DNA from: an uncultured Collinsella sp.
GTDB lineage: Bacteria; Actinomycetota; Coriobacteriia; Coriobacteriales; Coriobacteriaceae
Assembly: GCA_902491395.1 (NCBI GenBank)
Contig: CABUHO010000025.1
Location: 1 to 30,129, forward strand
Length of the DNA: 30,129 nucleotides
Reading direction: 5' to 3'
Below the pieces are notes generated by a model. It saw only the letters and a list, made by a program, of their open reading frames with translations. It did not search any database and was not told the DNA's origin. The translations under genes were made by a program, and so were the position numbers. Positions 22,338 through 30,043 of this stretch are shown piece by piece. How positions within the stretch are numbered: position 1 is the stretch's first letter; each line of letters begins with the position of its first letter.

Positions 22338-22874
22338 ATGTCTAAGCGTTGGTACGTCGTTCACACTTACTCTGGATACGAGAACCGTGTTAAGTCCGAT
22401 CTCGAGCACCGCATCGAGACTATGGGCATGCAGGACCGTATCTTTGATATCGAGATTCCTATGGAGCGCGTCACCGAGATTAAAGAGGGTGGCAAGCGCG
22501 AGACCAAGGATTCCAAGATCTTCCCGGGTTATGTCCTGGTCCGCATGGAGATGGATGACGATGCATGGACGTGCGTTCGCAACACGCCCGGCGTCACCGG
22601 TTTCCTGGGCGGCAACGGCAAGCCCGCTCCGCTTTCCCGCGACGAGTACAACAAGATGACTCGTCGTCCCGGTAAGGGCGATTCGCCCAAGCGCACCTCG
22701 GTTGATATTCAGGTCGGCACGTCCGTCCGCGTCACCGATGGCCCGCTTACCGATTTTGATGGCAAGGTCTCCGAGGTCAACACCGAGGCTGGCAAGCTCA
22801 AGGTCACGCTTATGATCTTTGGCCGCGAGACGCCGGTCGAGCTCGACTTTAACCAGGTTGCTGTCATCGCTTAA
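22338..22874 (+). CDS. nusG: Transcription termination/antitermination factor NusG
   Basis: RNA-polymerase-bound elongation factor linking transcription with translation or Rho. It has 178 residues. The NGN domain (~1-110) begins KRWYVVHTYSGYENRVK and includes KIFPGYVLVRM; the KOW domain (~125-178) has VTDGPLTDFDGKVSEVN. GAGGGG precedes the ATG, overlapping the secE end. It is not the extended actinobacterial form with a long acidic N-terminus. Confidence 0.96.
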   Translation: MSKRWYVVHTYSGYENRVKSDLEHRIETMGMQDRIFDIEIPMERVTEIKEGGKRETKDSKIFPGYVLVRMEMDDDAWTCVRNTPGVTGFLGGNGKPAPLSRDEYNKMTRRPGKGDSPKRTSVDIQVGTSVRVTDGPLTDFDGKVSEVNTEAGKLKVTLMIFGRETPVELDFNQVAVIA

Positions 22875-22994
22875 GTTTTCGTCCGTTCGCGCGAGCGTGC
22901 TTCTTCTGTGACTGCTCATCTCAGGAGTGCTTCTAACACGTGCGTGCTTACGATATAGCAAGTACTTCACACTCGTGATTCGAAAGGAATGACC

Positions 22995-23423
22995 ATGGCT
23001 GAGAAGAAGGTTGCCAACGTCATTAAGCTCCAGATTCCTGCTGGTGCAGCTAACCCCGCTCCTCCCGTCGGCCCCGCCCTGGGCGCTGCTGGCGTGAACA
23101 TCATGCAGTTCTGCCAGGCCTTTAACGCCGAGACGCAGGACAAGAAGGGCGACATCATCCCCGTTGAGATCTCTGTCTACGAGGACAAGTCCTTCTCCTT
23201 TATCACCAAGACCCCGCCGGCGGCTCACCTCATCAAGAAGGAGCTGAACCTCAAGTCTGGTTCCGCTAAGCCCCAGGCCGACAAGGTCGGTCAGCTCTCC
23301 CAGGAGCAGCTCACCAAGATCGCCGAGATCAAGATGCCGGACCTCAATGCCAACGACATTGACGCCGCCAAGAAGATCATCGCCGGTACCGCCCGCTCCA
23401 TGGGCGTCACCATCGCTGAGTAG
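22995..23423 (+). CDS. rplK: 50S ribosomal protein L11
   Basis: Large-subunit protein of the GTPase-associated centre, 142 residues. The N-terminal PAGAANPAPPVGPALG loop and the C-terminal rRNA-binding domain (AAKKIIAGTARSMGV) are present. ATG 22995 is chosen over ATG 22989 because AAAGGA (22983-22988) would touch the earlier codon. The 120-nt gap after nusG may hold a separate promoter, but I cannot identify one with confidence. Confidence 0.96.
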   Translation: MAEKKVANVIKLQIPAGAANPAPPVGPALGAAGVNIMQFCQAFNAETQDKKGDIIPVEISVYEDKSFSFITKTPPAAHLIKKELNLKSGSAKPQADKVGQLSQEQLTKIAEIKMPDLNANDIDAAKKIIAGTARSMGVTIAE

Positions 23424-23441
23424 CGATTTCTTTAGGTAATG

Positions 23442-23467
23442 ACGGGTGCTCCGACCGGGGCGCCCGT
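23442..23467 (+). other. Hairpin between rplK and rplA
   Basis: ACGGGTGCTCC pairs with GGGGCGCCCGT (two wobbles) around GACC, and a second small GTGTGC/GCACAC hairpin follows at 23473-23490. There is no T-run, so they are probably leader structure rather than a terminator. Confidence 0.5.
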
Positions 23468-23498
23468 TATATGTGTGCAATAGGGCACACGATACGAT

Positions 23499-23526
23499 GT
23501 GGGAGGGCTCACGCCCGTTTAACCAC
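23499..23526 (+). promoter_or_regulatory. Putative L1-binding leader of rplA
   Basis: GTGG (23499-23502) pairs with CCAC (23523-23526), and GGGC (23505-23508) pairs with GCCC (23513-23516), leaving GA and GTTTAA as an asymmetric internal loop. The ATGTGGGAGGG...CCC...ACCAC pattern resembles bacterial L1 mRNA sites that mimic the rRNA site, so L1 would repress its own translation. The rplA ribosome site AGGAGG follows directly. Confidence 0.6.
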
Positions 23527-23540
23527 AGGAGGTAATGCAC

Positions 23541-24248
23541 ATGGCTAAGCATGGTAAGAGCTATAACGCCGCTGCCGAGAAGATCGACCGCGCCACGCTC
23601 TACACCCCCCTTCAGGCTGCCAAGCTCATCAAGGAGCTCGACACCGCCAAGTTCGACGAGACCGTCGAGGCCCACTTCCGTCTGGGCATCGATACTCGTA
23701 AGGCTGACCAGAACATCCGTGGCTCCATCTCCCTGCCCCACGGCACCGGCAAGACCGTTCGTGTTGCCGTCTTCGCCGAGGGCGAGAAGGCCCGCGAGGC
23801 CGAGGCTGCCGGCGCCGACATCATCGGTTCCGACGAGCTCGTCGCCCAGATCCAGAAGGGCGAGATCAACTTCGACGCCGCTATCGCTACGCCGAACATG
23901 ATGGCCAAGGTTGGCCGCATCGGTAAGATCCTTGGTCCCCGTGGCCTCATGCCGAACCCCAAGCTCGGCACCGTGACCATGGACGTCGCCAAGATGGTCT
24001 CCGAGCTCAAGGCCGGCCGCGTTGAGTATCGCGCCGACCGTTACGGCATCTGCCACGTGCCCCTGGGCAAGAAGTCCTTCTCTGAGCAGCAGCTCGTCGA
24101 GAACTACGCTGCCCTGTACACCGAGATCCTGCGCGTCAAGCCCTCTTCTGCTAAGGGCAAGTACGTCAAGTCCATCTCCGTGTCTTCCACCATGGGCCCT
24201 GGCGTCAAGGTCGATCCCGCTGTCCAGCGCGACTTCCTGGCTGAGTAA
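23541..24248 (+). CDS. rplA: 50S ribosomal protein L1
   Basis: L1-stalk protein and usual translational repressor of its operon, 235 residues. Characteristic segments are FDETVEAHFRLGIDTRKADQNIRGSISLP in the first half and GPRGLMPNPKLGTVT in the second. ATG 23541 is 8 nt after AGGAGG; an in-frame ATG at 23535 is too close to that site. It ends in a strong terminator. Confidence 0.96.
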   Translation: MAKHGKSYNAAAEKIDRATLYTPLQAAKLIKELDTAKFDETVEAHFRLGIDTRKADQNIRGSISLPHGTGKTVRVAVFAEGEKAREAEAAGADIIGSDELVAQIQKGEINFDAAIATPNMMAKVGRIGKILGPRGLMPNPKLGTVTMDVAKMVSELKAGRVEYRADRYGICHVPLGKKSFSEQQLVENYAALYTEILRVKPSSAKGKYVKSISVSSTMGPGVKVDPAVQRDFLAE

Positions 24249-24284
24249 CTTTTAGTTACTGCCTGAGCAAAGCAAGCATTGCTA

Positions 24285-24323
24285 AAGAAACCCGGTTCTG
24301 CCTCGTGCAGGACCGGGTTTCTT
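24285..24323 (+). terminator. Intrinsic terminator after rplA
   Basis: AAGAAACCCGGTTCTG and CAGGACCGGGTTTCTT form a 16-bp stem with one wobble. The A-rich and T-rich ends allow use from either side, so it may also end the convergent transcript. Confidence 0.88.
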
Positions 24324-24338
24324 GCTATCTCGGGGTAA

Positions 24339-24377
24339 AACCATCTCAAAGGGGACAGTGTCCCCTTTGAGATGGTT
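24339..24377. repeat. GGGGACAGG stem-loop, copy 3 (perfect 19-bp palindrome)
   Basis: Arms 24339-24357 and 24359-24377 are perfect reverse complements of 19 bases around a single G. The stem begins AACCATCTCAAAGGGGACA. Here the GGGGACA core has become part of the stem. Its right end overlaps the stop codon (24376-24378) of the minus-strand phosphoesterase gene. Confidence 0.85.
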
Positions 24378-25086
24378 ACCAGGGTGTTCTGGCGGTAGAG
24401 GACTCGATGGCCTCGTGGCGCTTGAGCTCGCGGCGCATGGTTTGCGAGTTGAGCCAGGCTGCCTGCCATCCGCGGATGGGGTAGCGCGTCTGGTCGAGCT
24501 CAAACTGCGTATAGCCGCAGGCGTTGATGATCGTCGTTCCACACACATGCTGCCGCTCGCGCTGAAAATCGTAACCGTAGCTTTGGTGTACATGCCCATG
24601 CACCATGTAGTCGGCCCCCCAGGACTCAAGCGCTGTGTTAAAGCACTCAAACCCTCGATGCGGCAGATCATCCAGATCACCCATACCGGCGGCGGGTGCA
24701 TGGGTAAGCAGAATGTCGCACCCGCCGACCATCCTAACCTTACGCGACAGCTTACGCATGCGCTTGGACATCTCGCGTTCGGTGTACATGTTGGCGCCGT
24801 CGCGATAACGCATGGACCCGCCAAGGCCCGCAATGCGAATCCCTCGGTACGTGTACACGCTGTCTTCCACGCAGATACATCCGCCCGGTGCATGACGTGT
24901 GTAGCGGTCGTCGTGGTTGCCGCGAACGTAGATGAGCGGTTTGTTGATGACGGTGACCAAAAACTCAAGATAGTCCGGGTCCAGATCGCCGGCAGACAGA
25001 ATCAGGTCGATACCCTCAAAGCGCTCCTTGCGAAAGCACTCCCAAAGGCATCGTTCTTCGGTATCTGCTATGGCAAGGATCTTCAT
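24376..25086 (-). CDS. Calcineurin-like metallophosphoesterase
   Basis: Predicted cytoplasmic metal-dependent phosphoesterase, 236 residues. Motifs in order: D8-T-E10 where the family usually has D-x-H, GDLDP (~33), GNHDD (~57), LLTHAPA (~127) and GHVH (~164). The other metal ligands are intact, so it is probably active with an altered first site. The ~60-residue tail beyond the fold is unrecognised. Its ATG overlaps the stop of the upstream BMP-fusion gene (ATGA, 25083-25086), so the two are translated together. Its stop lies in a GGGGACAGG palindrome. The substrate is unknown; the context with a nucleotidase and a nucleoside-type binding domain hints at nucleotides, which is inference. Confidence 0.85.
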   Translation of the reverse strand: MKILAIADTEERCLWECFRKERFEGIDLILSAGDLDPDYLEFLVTVINKPLIYVRGNHDDRYTRHAPGGCICVEDSVYTYRGIRIAGLGGSMRYRDGANMYTEREMSKRMRKLSRKVRMVGGCDILLTHAPAAGMGDLDDLPHRGFECFNTALESWGADYMVHGHVHQSYGYDFQRERQHVCGTTIINACGYTQFELDQTRYPIRGWQAAWLNSQTMRRELKRHEAIESSTARTPW

Positions 25087-26999
25087 AGGGCGGTAACTCC
25101 CGGCTCATCGTCGAGCTGCGGAATGGTGCCTACCACGTTGTCCGCCAGCCAATTCATCTCGACAATCTGCGCGCTCGGCAGTGGGGGAAAGCCCTCGATC
25201 TGCACCACGCCGTCTTGGCTATGAAGCTCGCCGCCAAATGGATTGATGGAGCCCTCGACGATGCCATTGCGGAGCAGCTGCACCAGTTTGCGCGTCTGAT
25301 AGGGCAGGCCCGGAGCGTAGCGAATGTCGATGACGCCCGAGCTCATGCCATACCAGTAGTTGACGGCGCGAACCTGGCTGTCGTCACTGGTCTCATCCCA
25401 GGTGCCATGCAGCAGGCTTCGCACGATAAGCTCGTAGTATCGGCCCCAGTTCCAGACCGGCATGGCGATGCCGACGACCTTGCCATCGACCAGGCGGTGG
25501 AGTCCGTAGGCCGTAGGGTCTACGAGCGACTTTGACATGTCAGCGCCGGTCATGACGCTCACGCCTTCGCGGCACATGGCCTCGGCAAGGCCTCCGGCGG
25601 GCACATCGCCCCAGGTCAGGATAATTTGCGCACGGGGGTCGAGCAGCGAGGCGCCAATCGCAAAGGCGTTGATCTCGCTGAGTGCGCCCGAGGCGAAGAC
25701 CGACGCGTGGTAACCGATGCGGTGGTTATCTGCCATGCTGGCGGCAAGGGCGCCCAAGAGAAATTTGGCCTCGTACATCTTGCCAAAGTACGAACGGACG
25801 CTTTGGTGGGGAAGGCCGATAGAGCAGTTAAGGAACCGTACCTGGGGATACTCAACGGCAGCTCTGAGCGTGTATTCCATCAGGCGGTGCGAGGTCGAGA
25901 AGATGACGTTAGCTCCATGTTTGACAGCCGTTTCCACGGCGGCGTAGAACACGTCCGGATTGTGACAGTCCTCGAACGCCTCGGTGCGCACGATACCGCC
26001 AAAGTGCTCATCGAGATACTGACGCCCTTGGTCGTGCAGGCTGTCCCAGCTCGACGTCGCACAGGGGAACTCATGGATAAAGGCGATGCGCAGGGGGTTG
26101 GCCGCCGAGTAGACGGTCTTGCCCATAAAGAAGTTGAGCACGCCGGAGGTGGACTTGGCGAGCGCCTCTTTCTCATCGACGCTCGGCGCTTCGACAAGAT
26201 CGACCTTGTCCTCGTCATTTTTGCCGGCAATGACCAGCTCGCGCCAGATCTTGCACAGGCGGTTTACGACGATATCCGTCGGCGTATCCAGCAGGCGGTC
26301 CTGGTTGTACACATTGAGGTAGACGAGCATGGCGTCGGCGGGCGTAATGTCCAGGTGGTCGCCGCCCGCGCGCAGGTAGGCGCGCTTAAAGAGTAGGAAG
26401 GTGTGGCGCAGGTAGTCGACCTTTTTCTGTGGCCACTTTTCGTCAAGGTCCTGGCCGAGCATCTTGGCGAGCGTTTCGTAGCTTCCCTCACGCGAGAACT
26501 CGATCTCGTATAGGGGGCAGACGCGCCAAAACGCGCAGAACTCGCCATAGAGGCGGCTTTCGACGGAATCCCATTTTCCAGGATAGAGGCGGGTGACCTT
26601 GGCCGAAACCGTCGGGGCGTCCAGAAATTTGAGGACACTGACGCGCTTGTTGCCCTCTTGGACGTAAAACCGATGCATAAACTCGGTGACGATGATGGGG
26701 TCGCGATAGCCCTCGGCTACCTGGATGTCGTAGAGGTTGGACCACTTGCGGGCGAACTCGGTGTTAAACGGCAACAAGGGCATAAAGTTACATGAAAAGG
26801 CAGACTGACGACCTTTGGTGACCGTGCCGACGACCATTTCGAGTGGAATGTCCCTCAGGCCGACATTCTCTCGCTGACCTAAGGGGAGCTGAGCAACCAA
26901 ACTGTCGAGGTCCGTAAGGTATGGATGCTCGCTTTGGCTGATGGCGCGTCGACGTCCTTGCTCGCCGCGCTTGCGTGCTTGACGATAGGCCTCTTCCAT
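25083..26999 (-). CDS. ParB-like domain/BMP (PnrA-like) domain fusion protein
   Basis: A 638-residue protein with two apparent parts. Residues ~40-135 resemble the ParB/sulfiredoxin-like fold (IPLEMVVGT, then YVQEGNKRVSVLKFLDA with EGNKR at 115-119). A helical, partly aromatic segment follows (~150-290). Residues ~302-600 resemble the BMP/PnrA family of substrate-binding domains (PLRIAFIHEF, ANVIFSTSHRLMEYTLRAA, GALAASMADNHRIGYHAS, GVSVMTGADMS). There is no signal peptide or lipobox, although BMP proteins are normally secreted lipoproteins that bind nucleosides. The protein starts with a basic helix (MEEAYRQARKRGEQGRRR), so it should be cytoplasmic. GGGAG precedes the ATG. It is coupled by a 4-nt overlap to the phosphoesterase gene. 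It may be a ligand sensor; its actual function is unknown to me. Confidence 0.72.
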   Translation of the reverse strand: MEEAYRQARKRGEQGRRRAISQSEHPYLTDLDSLVAQLPLGQRENVGLRDIPLEMVVGTVTKGRQSAFSCNFMPLLPFNTEFARKWSNLYDIQVAEGYRDPIIVTEFMHRFYVQEGNKRVSVLKFLDAPTVSAKVTRLYPGKWDSVESRLYGEFCAFWRVCPLYEIEFSREGSYETLAKMLGQDLDEKWPQKKVDYLRHTFLLFKRAYLRAGGDHLDITPADAMLVYLNVYNQDRLLDTPTDIVVNRLCKIWRELVIAGKNDEDKVDLVEAPSVDEKEALAKSTSGVLNFFMGKTVYSAANPLRIAFIHEFPCATSSWDSLHDQGRQYLDEHFGGIVRTEAFEDCHNPDVFYAAVETAVKHGANVIFSTSHRLMEYTLRAAVEYPQVRFLNCSIGLPHQSVRSYFGKMYEAKFLLGALAASMADNHRIGYHASVFASGALSEINAFAIGASLLDPRAQIILTWGDVPAGGLAEAMCREGVSVMTGADMSKSLVDPTAYGLHRLVDGKVVGIAMPVWNWGRYYELIVRSLLHGTWDETSDDSQVRAVNYWYGMSSGVIDIRYAPGLPYQTRKLVQLLRNGIVEGSINPFGGELHSQDGVVQIEGFPPLPSAQIVEMNWLADNVVGTIPQLDDEPGVTAL

Positions 27000-27055
27000 G
27001 GTGTCTACTCCCTTAGTCGTTTAAACAACCATATGAACCATGGTACCACGATGCG

Positions 27056-27094
27056 AAACCACCACAAAGGTGCCTGTCCCCTTTGTGGTGGTTT
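27056..27094. repeat. GGGGACAGG stem-loop, copy 4
   Basis: Perfect 15-bp arms AAACCACCACAAAGG (27056-27070) and CCTTTGTGGTGGTTT (27080-27094) enclose TGCCTGTCC. On the minus strand it reads CAAAGGGGACAGG in the centre. It overlaps the stop codon of the mscS gene (27093-27095) and lies about 60 nt ahead of the BMP-fusion start. Confidence 0.85.
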
Positions 27095-27860
27095 AGGCGA
27101 TGATGGGGGCGATGGCACGAATGCAGGCGTCGGCTGCCGTAAAAGTGGTGCTATCGTCGCTGACGATAAAGATGATTTTGCCCTTGATGCCAAAGTCGCC
27201 GATCTCGCTAAAGAGCACGTACGGCTCCTTGTCAAAGCCAGAGATGGGCGAGACGGCCGTTTTGGTTGCGCTCGTGAGCTCGTCTGCCAGCGCGTCAAGG
27301 GAAGCCCACTTAGACGTGTCCTTTACGGCAACGGGCACGGCCACGCGCCCAAAGGGCATCAGATGCACGAGCGTGTTCTTGGAGATGTTGGAGTTGGGCA
27401 CAATGATGGTCTGCCCGCAGGCGTCCTCGATGGTCGTGTGGCGCCAGGTGATGTCTTGGACCACGCCGGATACGCCGCCGACCTCGATATTGTCGCCGGG
27501 TTTGATAATGCCCATAAACGTCACCTGCATACCGCCGATAAGGTTCGACAGCGTGTCCTGAAAGCCGAGCGAGATGGCGATGCCGCCGACGCCAAGAGCG
27601 GCGACGAGGGCGTTTGCATTAATGCCAAAACAGTTGTCGAGGATAAAGCTGCCGCCGATCATCCAGATGACGGCGCGCGCGATGTTGATGAAGATGCTCG
27701 ATGCTGGGAGCGGGTTATCATCGCGGTTAAGCAGGTGGTGCAGGGTCTTGGACGCGATTTTGGCGGCAACGGCGGTGCCGATGGCCAAGATACCGGCCCA
27801 GATGATGTTGTGGACCCATCGTTGTGCAAAGAAATGAAGAATTGGCTCAAACAATTCCAT
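27093..27860 (-). CDS. Small-conductance mechanosensitive channel, MscS family
   Basis: Inner-membrane channel that opens under osmotic down-shock. It has 255 residues, near the size of E. coli MscS. Membrane helices lie at ~15-35, ~55-75 and the pore helix ~80-110 (ALVAALGVGGIAISLGFQDTLSNL). The beta domain follows with KPGDNIEVGGVSGVVQDITWRHTTIED and IIVPNSNISKN. ATG 27860 is preferred because AGGAGG is 9 nt upstream; ATGs 18-24 nt earlier precede that site. It lies between the nucleotidase and BMP-fusion genes on the same strand, with a terminator separating it from the former. Confidence 0.9.
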   Translation of the reverse strand: MELFEPILHFFAQRWVHNIIWAGILAIGTAVAAKIASKTLHHLLNRDDNPLPASSIFINIARAVIWMIGGSFILDNCFGINANALVAALGVGGIAISLGFQDTLSNLIGGMQVTFMGIIKPGDNIEVGGVSGVVQDITWRHTTIEDACGQTIIVPNSNISKNTLVHLMPFGRVAVPVAVKDTSKWASLDALADELTSATKTAVSPISGFDKEPYVLFSEIGDFGIKGKIIFIVSDDSTTFTAADACIRAIAPIIA

Positions 27861-27903
27861 GTAGGGAAACCTCCTCATGATCATCCAACCATGATACCCA
27901 CCA

Positions 27904-27937
27904 AGAAGCCCGTCCGATCAAATTCGGACGGGCTTCT
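27904..27937. terminator. Hairpin terminator after the 5'-nucleotidase gene
   Basis: AGAAGCCCGTCCGA and TCGGACGGGCTTCT form a perfect 14-bp stem with a 6-nt loop, about 50 nt past the nucleotidase stop. The T-run is short (CTTCTTGG on the minus strand). The mscS promoter must lie within or just after this region. Confidence 0.7.
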
Positions 27938-27988
27938 GTGCTCGATGTAAGGTTTACGCGGCGGGGCTGCAAGGCCCGGCGGTGTAGC

Positions 27989-30019
27989 TTAGCGTCGACG
28001 CTTCCAGATAATGCCGAGAATGATAATGACGATGCCGCCGATGAGGCATGCGCCGATCACGGCTAGCGTGCGGTCTCCCGTTGCGGCGAGCTTGCCGGTC
28101 GTCTTCTTGGTGATGACCTTCGTGGTCGTCACGTCCGTCTTAGGCGAGGGTTCAGGCGTCGGGGCCGGTGTGGGTGTGGGGTCCATGGCAGCGGAGCCAA
28201 AGCTGATGGTGCCCGCGAGCGAGGCCATCTTGTTCTCCCAGCCGTTCTGCCCAATTAGCGCCCTTAGCGCTGACTCGCAGGTACCCCACTCGGTGTACTT
28301 GGTGGCGTTTGCGAAGGTGGGGAAGTCGGTCGTGTTGGTGATGATGTAGTTGTTGGTGGCGACGGTGTAGGTCTTGGCGGGGTCGAGCGTGCTGCCATCC
28401 TTGGTGAGCGTGGCGCTCACGATGCGCTTGCCTTCGGGCTGCGTCCAATCGATTGTCACGTTGATTCCGCCGAAGGAAAGGACGCTGCCGGAGTCGTCGC
28501 GCCACTTGTACATGTCTTGCGCCTCCTGCTCGGTGTGGCCGGCCGCTACGTAGGCTTGCTGAAGCTCGTAGCTGTGATTGCACTCGTCGCTGATCTGCAG
28601 CGAGTGCTCGAGCGCTGCCAGGAAGTCCGCACCGGTCATGGTCCAGGTCTCCACGGTGTTGCCGTAGGGTGAGATAGCGATGACGTTGCCGGCAGTCACA
28701 TCGCCCGCCGCGATGCCGCCGCGGATGCCGCCCGCGTTTTCGATGGCAAGGTCCGCGCCCGTCAGGTCAAGATAGGAGCCGCAGATCACATGTCCGATGG
28801 TCTGGGCCTTGGTGGTGTCGCCCTCCTTGCTGGGGCGGAAATCGGTGGTGCGCACCATCTCCCAGCCGTGCGTGCCAGATGCGTTCTCGCCGTAGAAATA
28901 ATTGGTAGAGCTCGTGCCGAGCACCTCGCTCGATGCGGCGCTAAAGGCATCGTCGAGCGGCTTGATCTTGTTGTCGTGGACCTCATCAAGGGTGCTCTGA
29001 TAGGTGGAGCCCTTGTTGGGGTCGGTCAAAAGAACGTTTACATCCTTGGCGGTATAGAGCTTCTCGTCGCTTTTGCCTGCGTATACTGCCACCGTGTCAT
29101 CGTCGGTGCTTTCAGTGCCCTTGGTGTCGTACTCGTAGGGGACGGAAAGCAGTCCCACTTCGGCAAAGGCGCTGCCCGCCTCGACAACGTGGATTGTCTT
29201 GCCGTCGGCTCCCGTCACCTTCTCGTTAAGGTTGATGTGCTCGTGGCCTGCGATAAGGGCATCGACGCCACGGAGCCGCGTGGCAAAGGTCTTGGCGTCG
29301 AGCGTGTGCGCGATACAAACAACAACATCGCAGCCCTCCTTGCGCAGCTGCTCTGCCTCGGCATTGATGGCGTTTGCGGCACTCGAGAAGTTGGTGCCCG
29401 CGACTAGGTCTGCACGCAGCGAGGAGCCAAGCGATTCATCCATGGCTCCTACAACGCCGACCTTGATCTGGTAGGCGAACGTTGAGTGACTTTCACTGTC
29501 CTCCCAGGTGCGGTTGAGCGTCTTCGTGATGCTCGAGCTCCATACGCCGTTCGAGGACGTTGCATTCGCGCAAAGCATGGCGAAGGGCGTGCTGGTGGTG
29601 CTGGAGCCGGTCATGGTGCGAAGCTTGTCCGCGCCATAGCTCCAGTCGTGGTTGCCTGGCGTGGTCGCGTCGTAGCCGTCGGCGTAGAAGGTGTCCATGA
29701 GCTCGGCGATGCTCTTGCCCTCGCTCATGGTGGCGAAGGACTGTCCGTGGAAGGTGTCGCCCGCATCGAGCAAAAGATCGGGGGCGTTGCCCTGGGCGCT
29801 ATAGAGAACCGCCAGTCCGTCAAAGCCGACGGTGCCGGTGCCCTTGCTTTCGTTGTAGCTGTACTTGTAGCTGCCGTGGATGTCGTTGGTGTGCATGACG
29901 GTCACGGTGCCGTCAATAGCGGCAGGCAGGTTCCCCGCGAAAGCGAGGCTGGGTGCGCCAGTGAGCACGCCGGCAAGCAGCGCGGCGGTTAACGCAAGGC
30001 GGGGGACGAATCTTTTCAT
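27989..30019 (-). CDS. Cell-wall-anchored 5'-nucleotidase/UDP-sugar hydrolase family protein
   Basis: Secreted metallophosphoesterase that probably dephosphorylates nucleotides outside the cell. It has 676 residues. A signal peptide (MKRF, hydrophobic core, cleavage near AFA-GN, ~28) is followed by the catalytic domain (~35-330) with HTNDIHG, DAGDTFHGQ, TPGNHDWSYG and AGHEHIN. The 5'-nucleotidase C-terminal domain (~370-600) has ENAGGIRGGI, SPYGNTVETW and NNYIITNTTDFP. After a Pro/Thr stalk comes LAATGD, a LAXTG sortase signal, then a membrane segment and KRRR. AAGGAGAC precedes ATG 30019; a longer reading from 30055 runs into the repeat. Released nucleosides might be taken up by the cell; this link is inference. 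Confidence 0.9.
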   Translation of the reverse strand: MKRFVPRLALTAALLAGVLTGAPSLAFAGNLPAAIDGTVTVMHTNDIHGSYKYSYNESKGTGTVGFDGLAVLYSAQGNAPDLLLDAGDTFHGQSFATMSEGKSIAELMDTFYADGYDATTPGNHDWSYGADKLRTMTGSSTTSTPFAMLCANATSSNGVWSSSITKTLNRTWEDSESHSTFAYQIKVGVVGAMDESLGSSLRADLVAGTNFSSAANAINAEAEQLRKEGCDVVVCIAHTLDAKTFATRLRGVDALIAGHEHINLNEKVTGADGKTIHVVEAGSAFAEVGLLSVPYEYDTKGTESTDDDTVAVYAGKSDEKLYTAKDVNVLLTDPNKGSTYQSTLDEVHDNKIKPLDDAFSAASSEVLGTSSTNYFYGENASGTHGWEMVRTTDFRPSKEGDTTKAQTIGHVICGSYLDLTGADLAIENAGGIRGGIAAGDVTAGNVIAISPYGNTVETWTMTGADFLAALEHSLQISDECNHSYELQQAYVAAGHTEQEAQDMYKWRDDSGSVLSFGGINVTIDWTQPEGKRIVSATLTKDGSTLDPAKTYTVATNNYIITNTTDFPTFANATKYTEWGTCESALRALIGQNGWENKMASLAGTISFGSAAMDPTPTPAPTPEPSPKTDVTTTKVITKKTTGKLAATGDRTLAVIGACLIGGIVIIILGIIWKRRR

Positions 30020-30043
30020 GGCAGTCTCCTTAGTCCTTAACAA

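Noticed and set aside
20196..24056. Long minus-strand frames (up to ~700 codons) opposite tuf, nusG, rplK and rplA
   Set aside because: They are antisense shadows of highly biased GC-rich genes; they run through tRNA-Trp and terminators and have no coherent domains.
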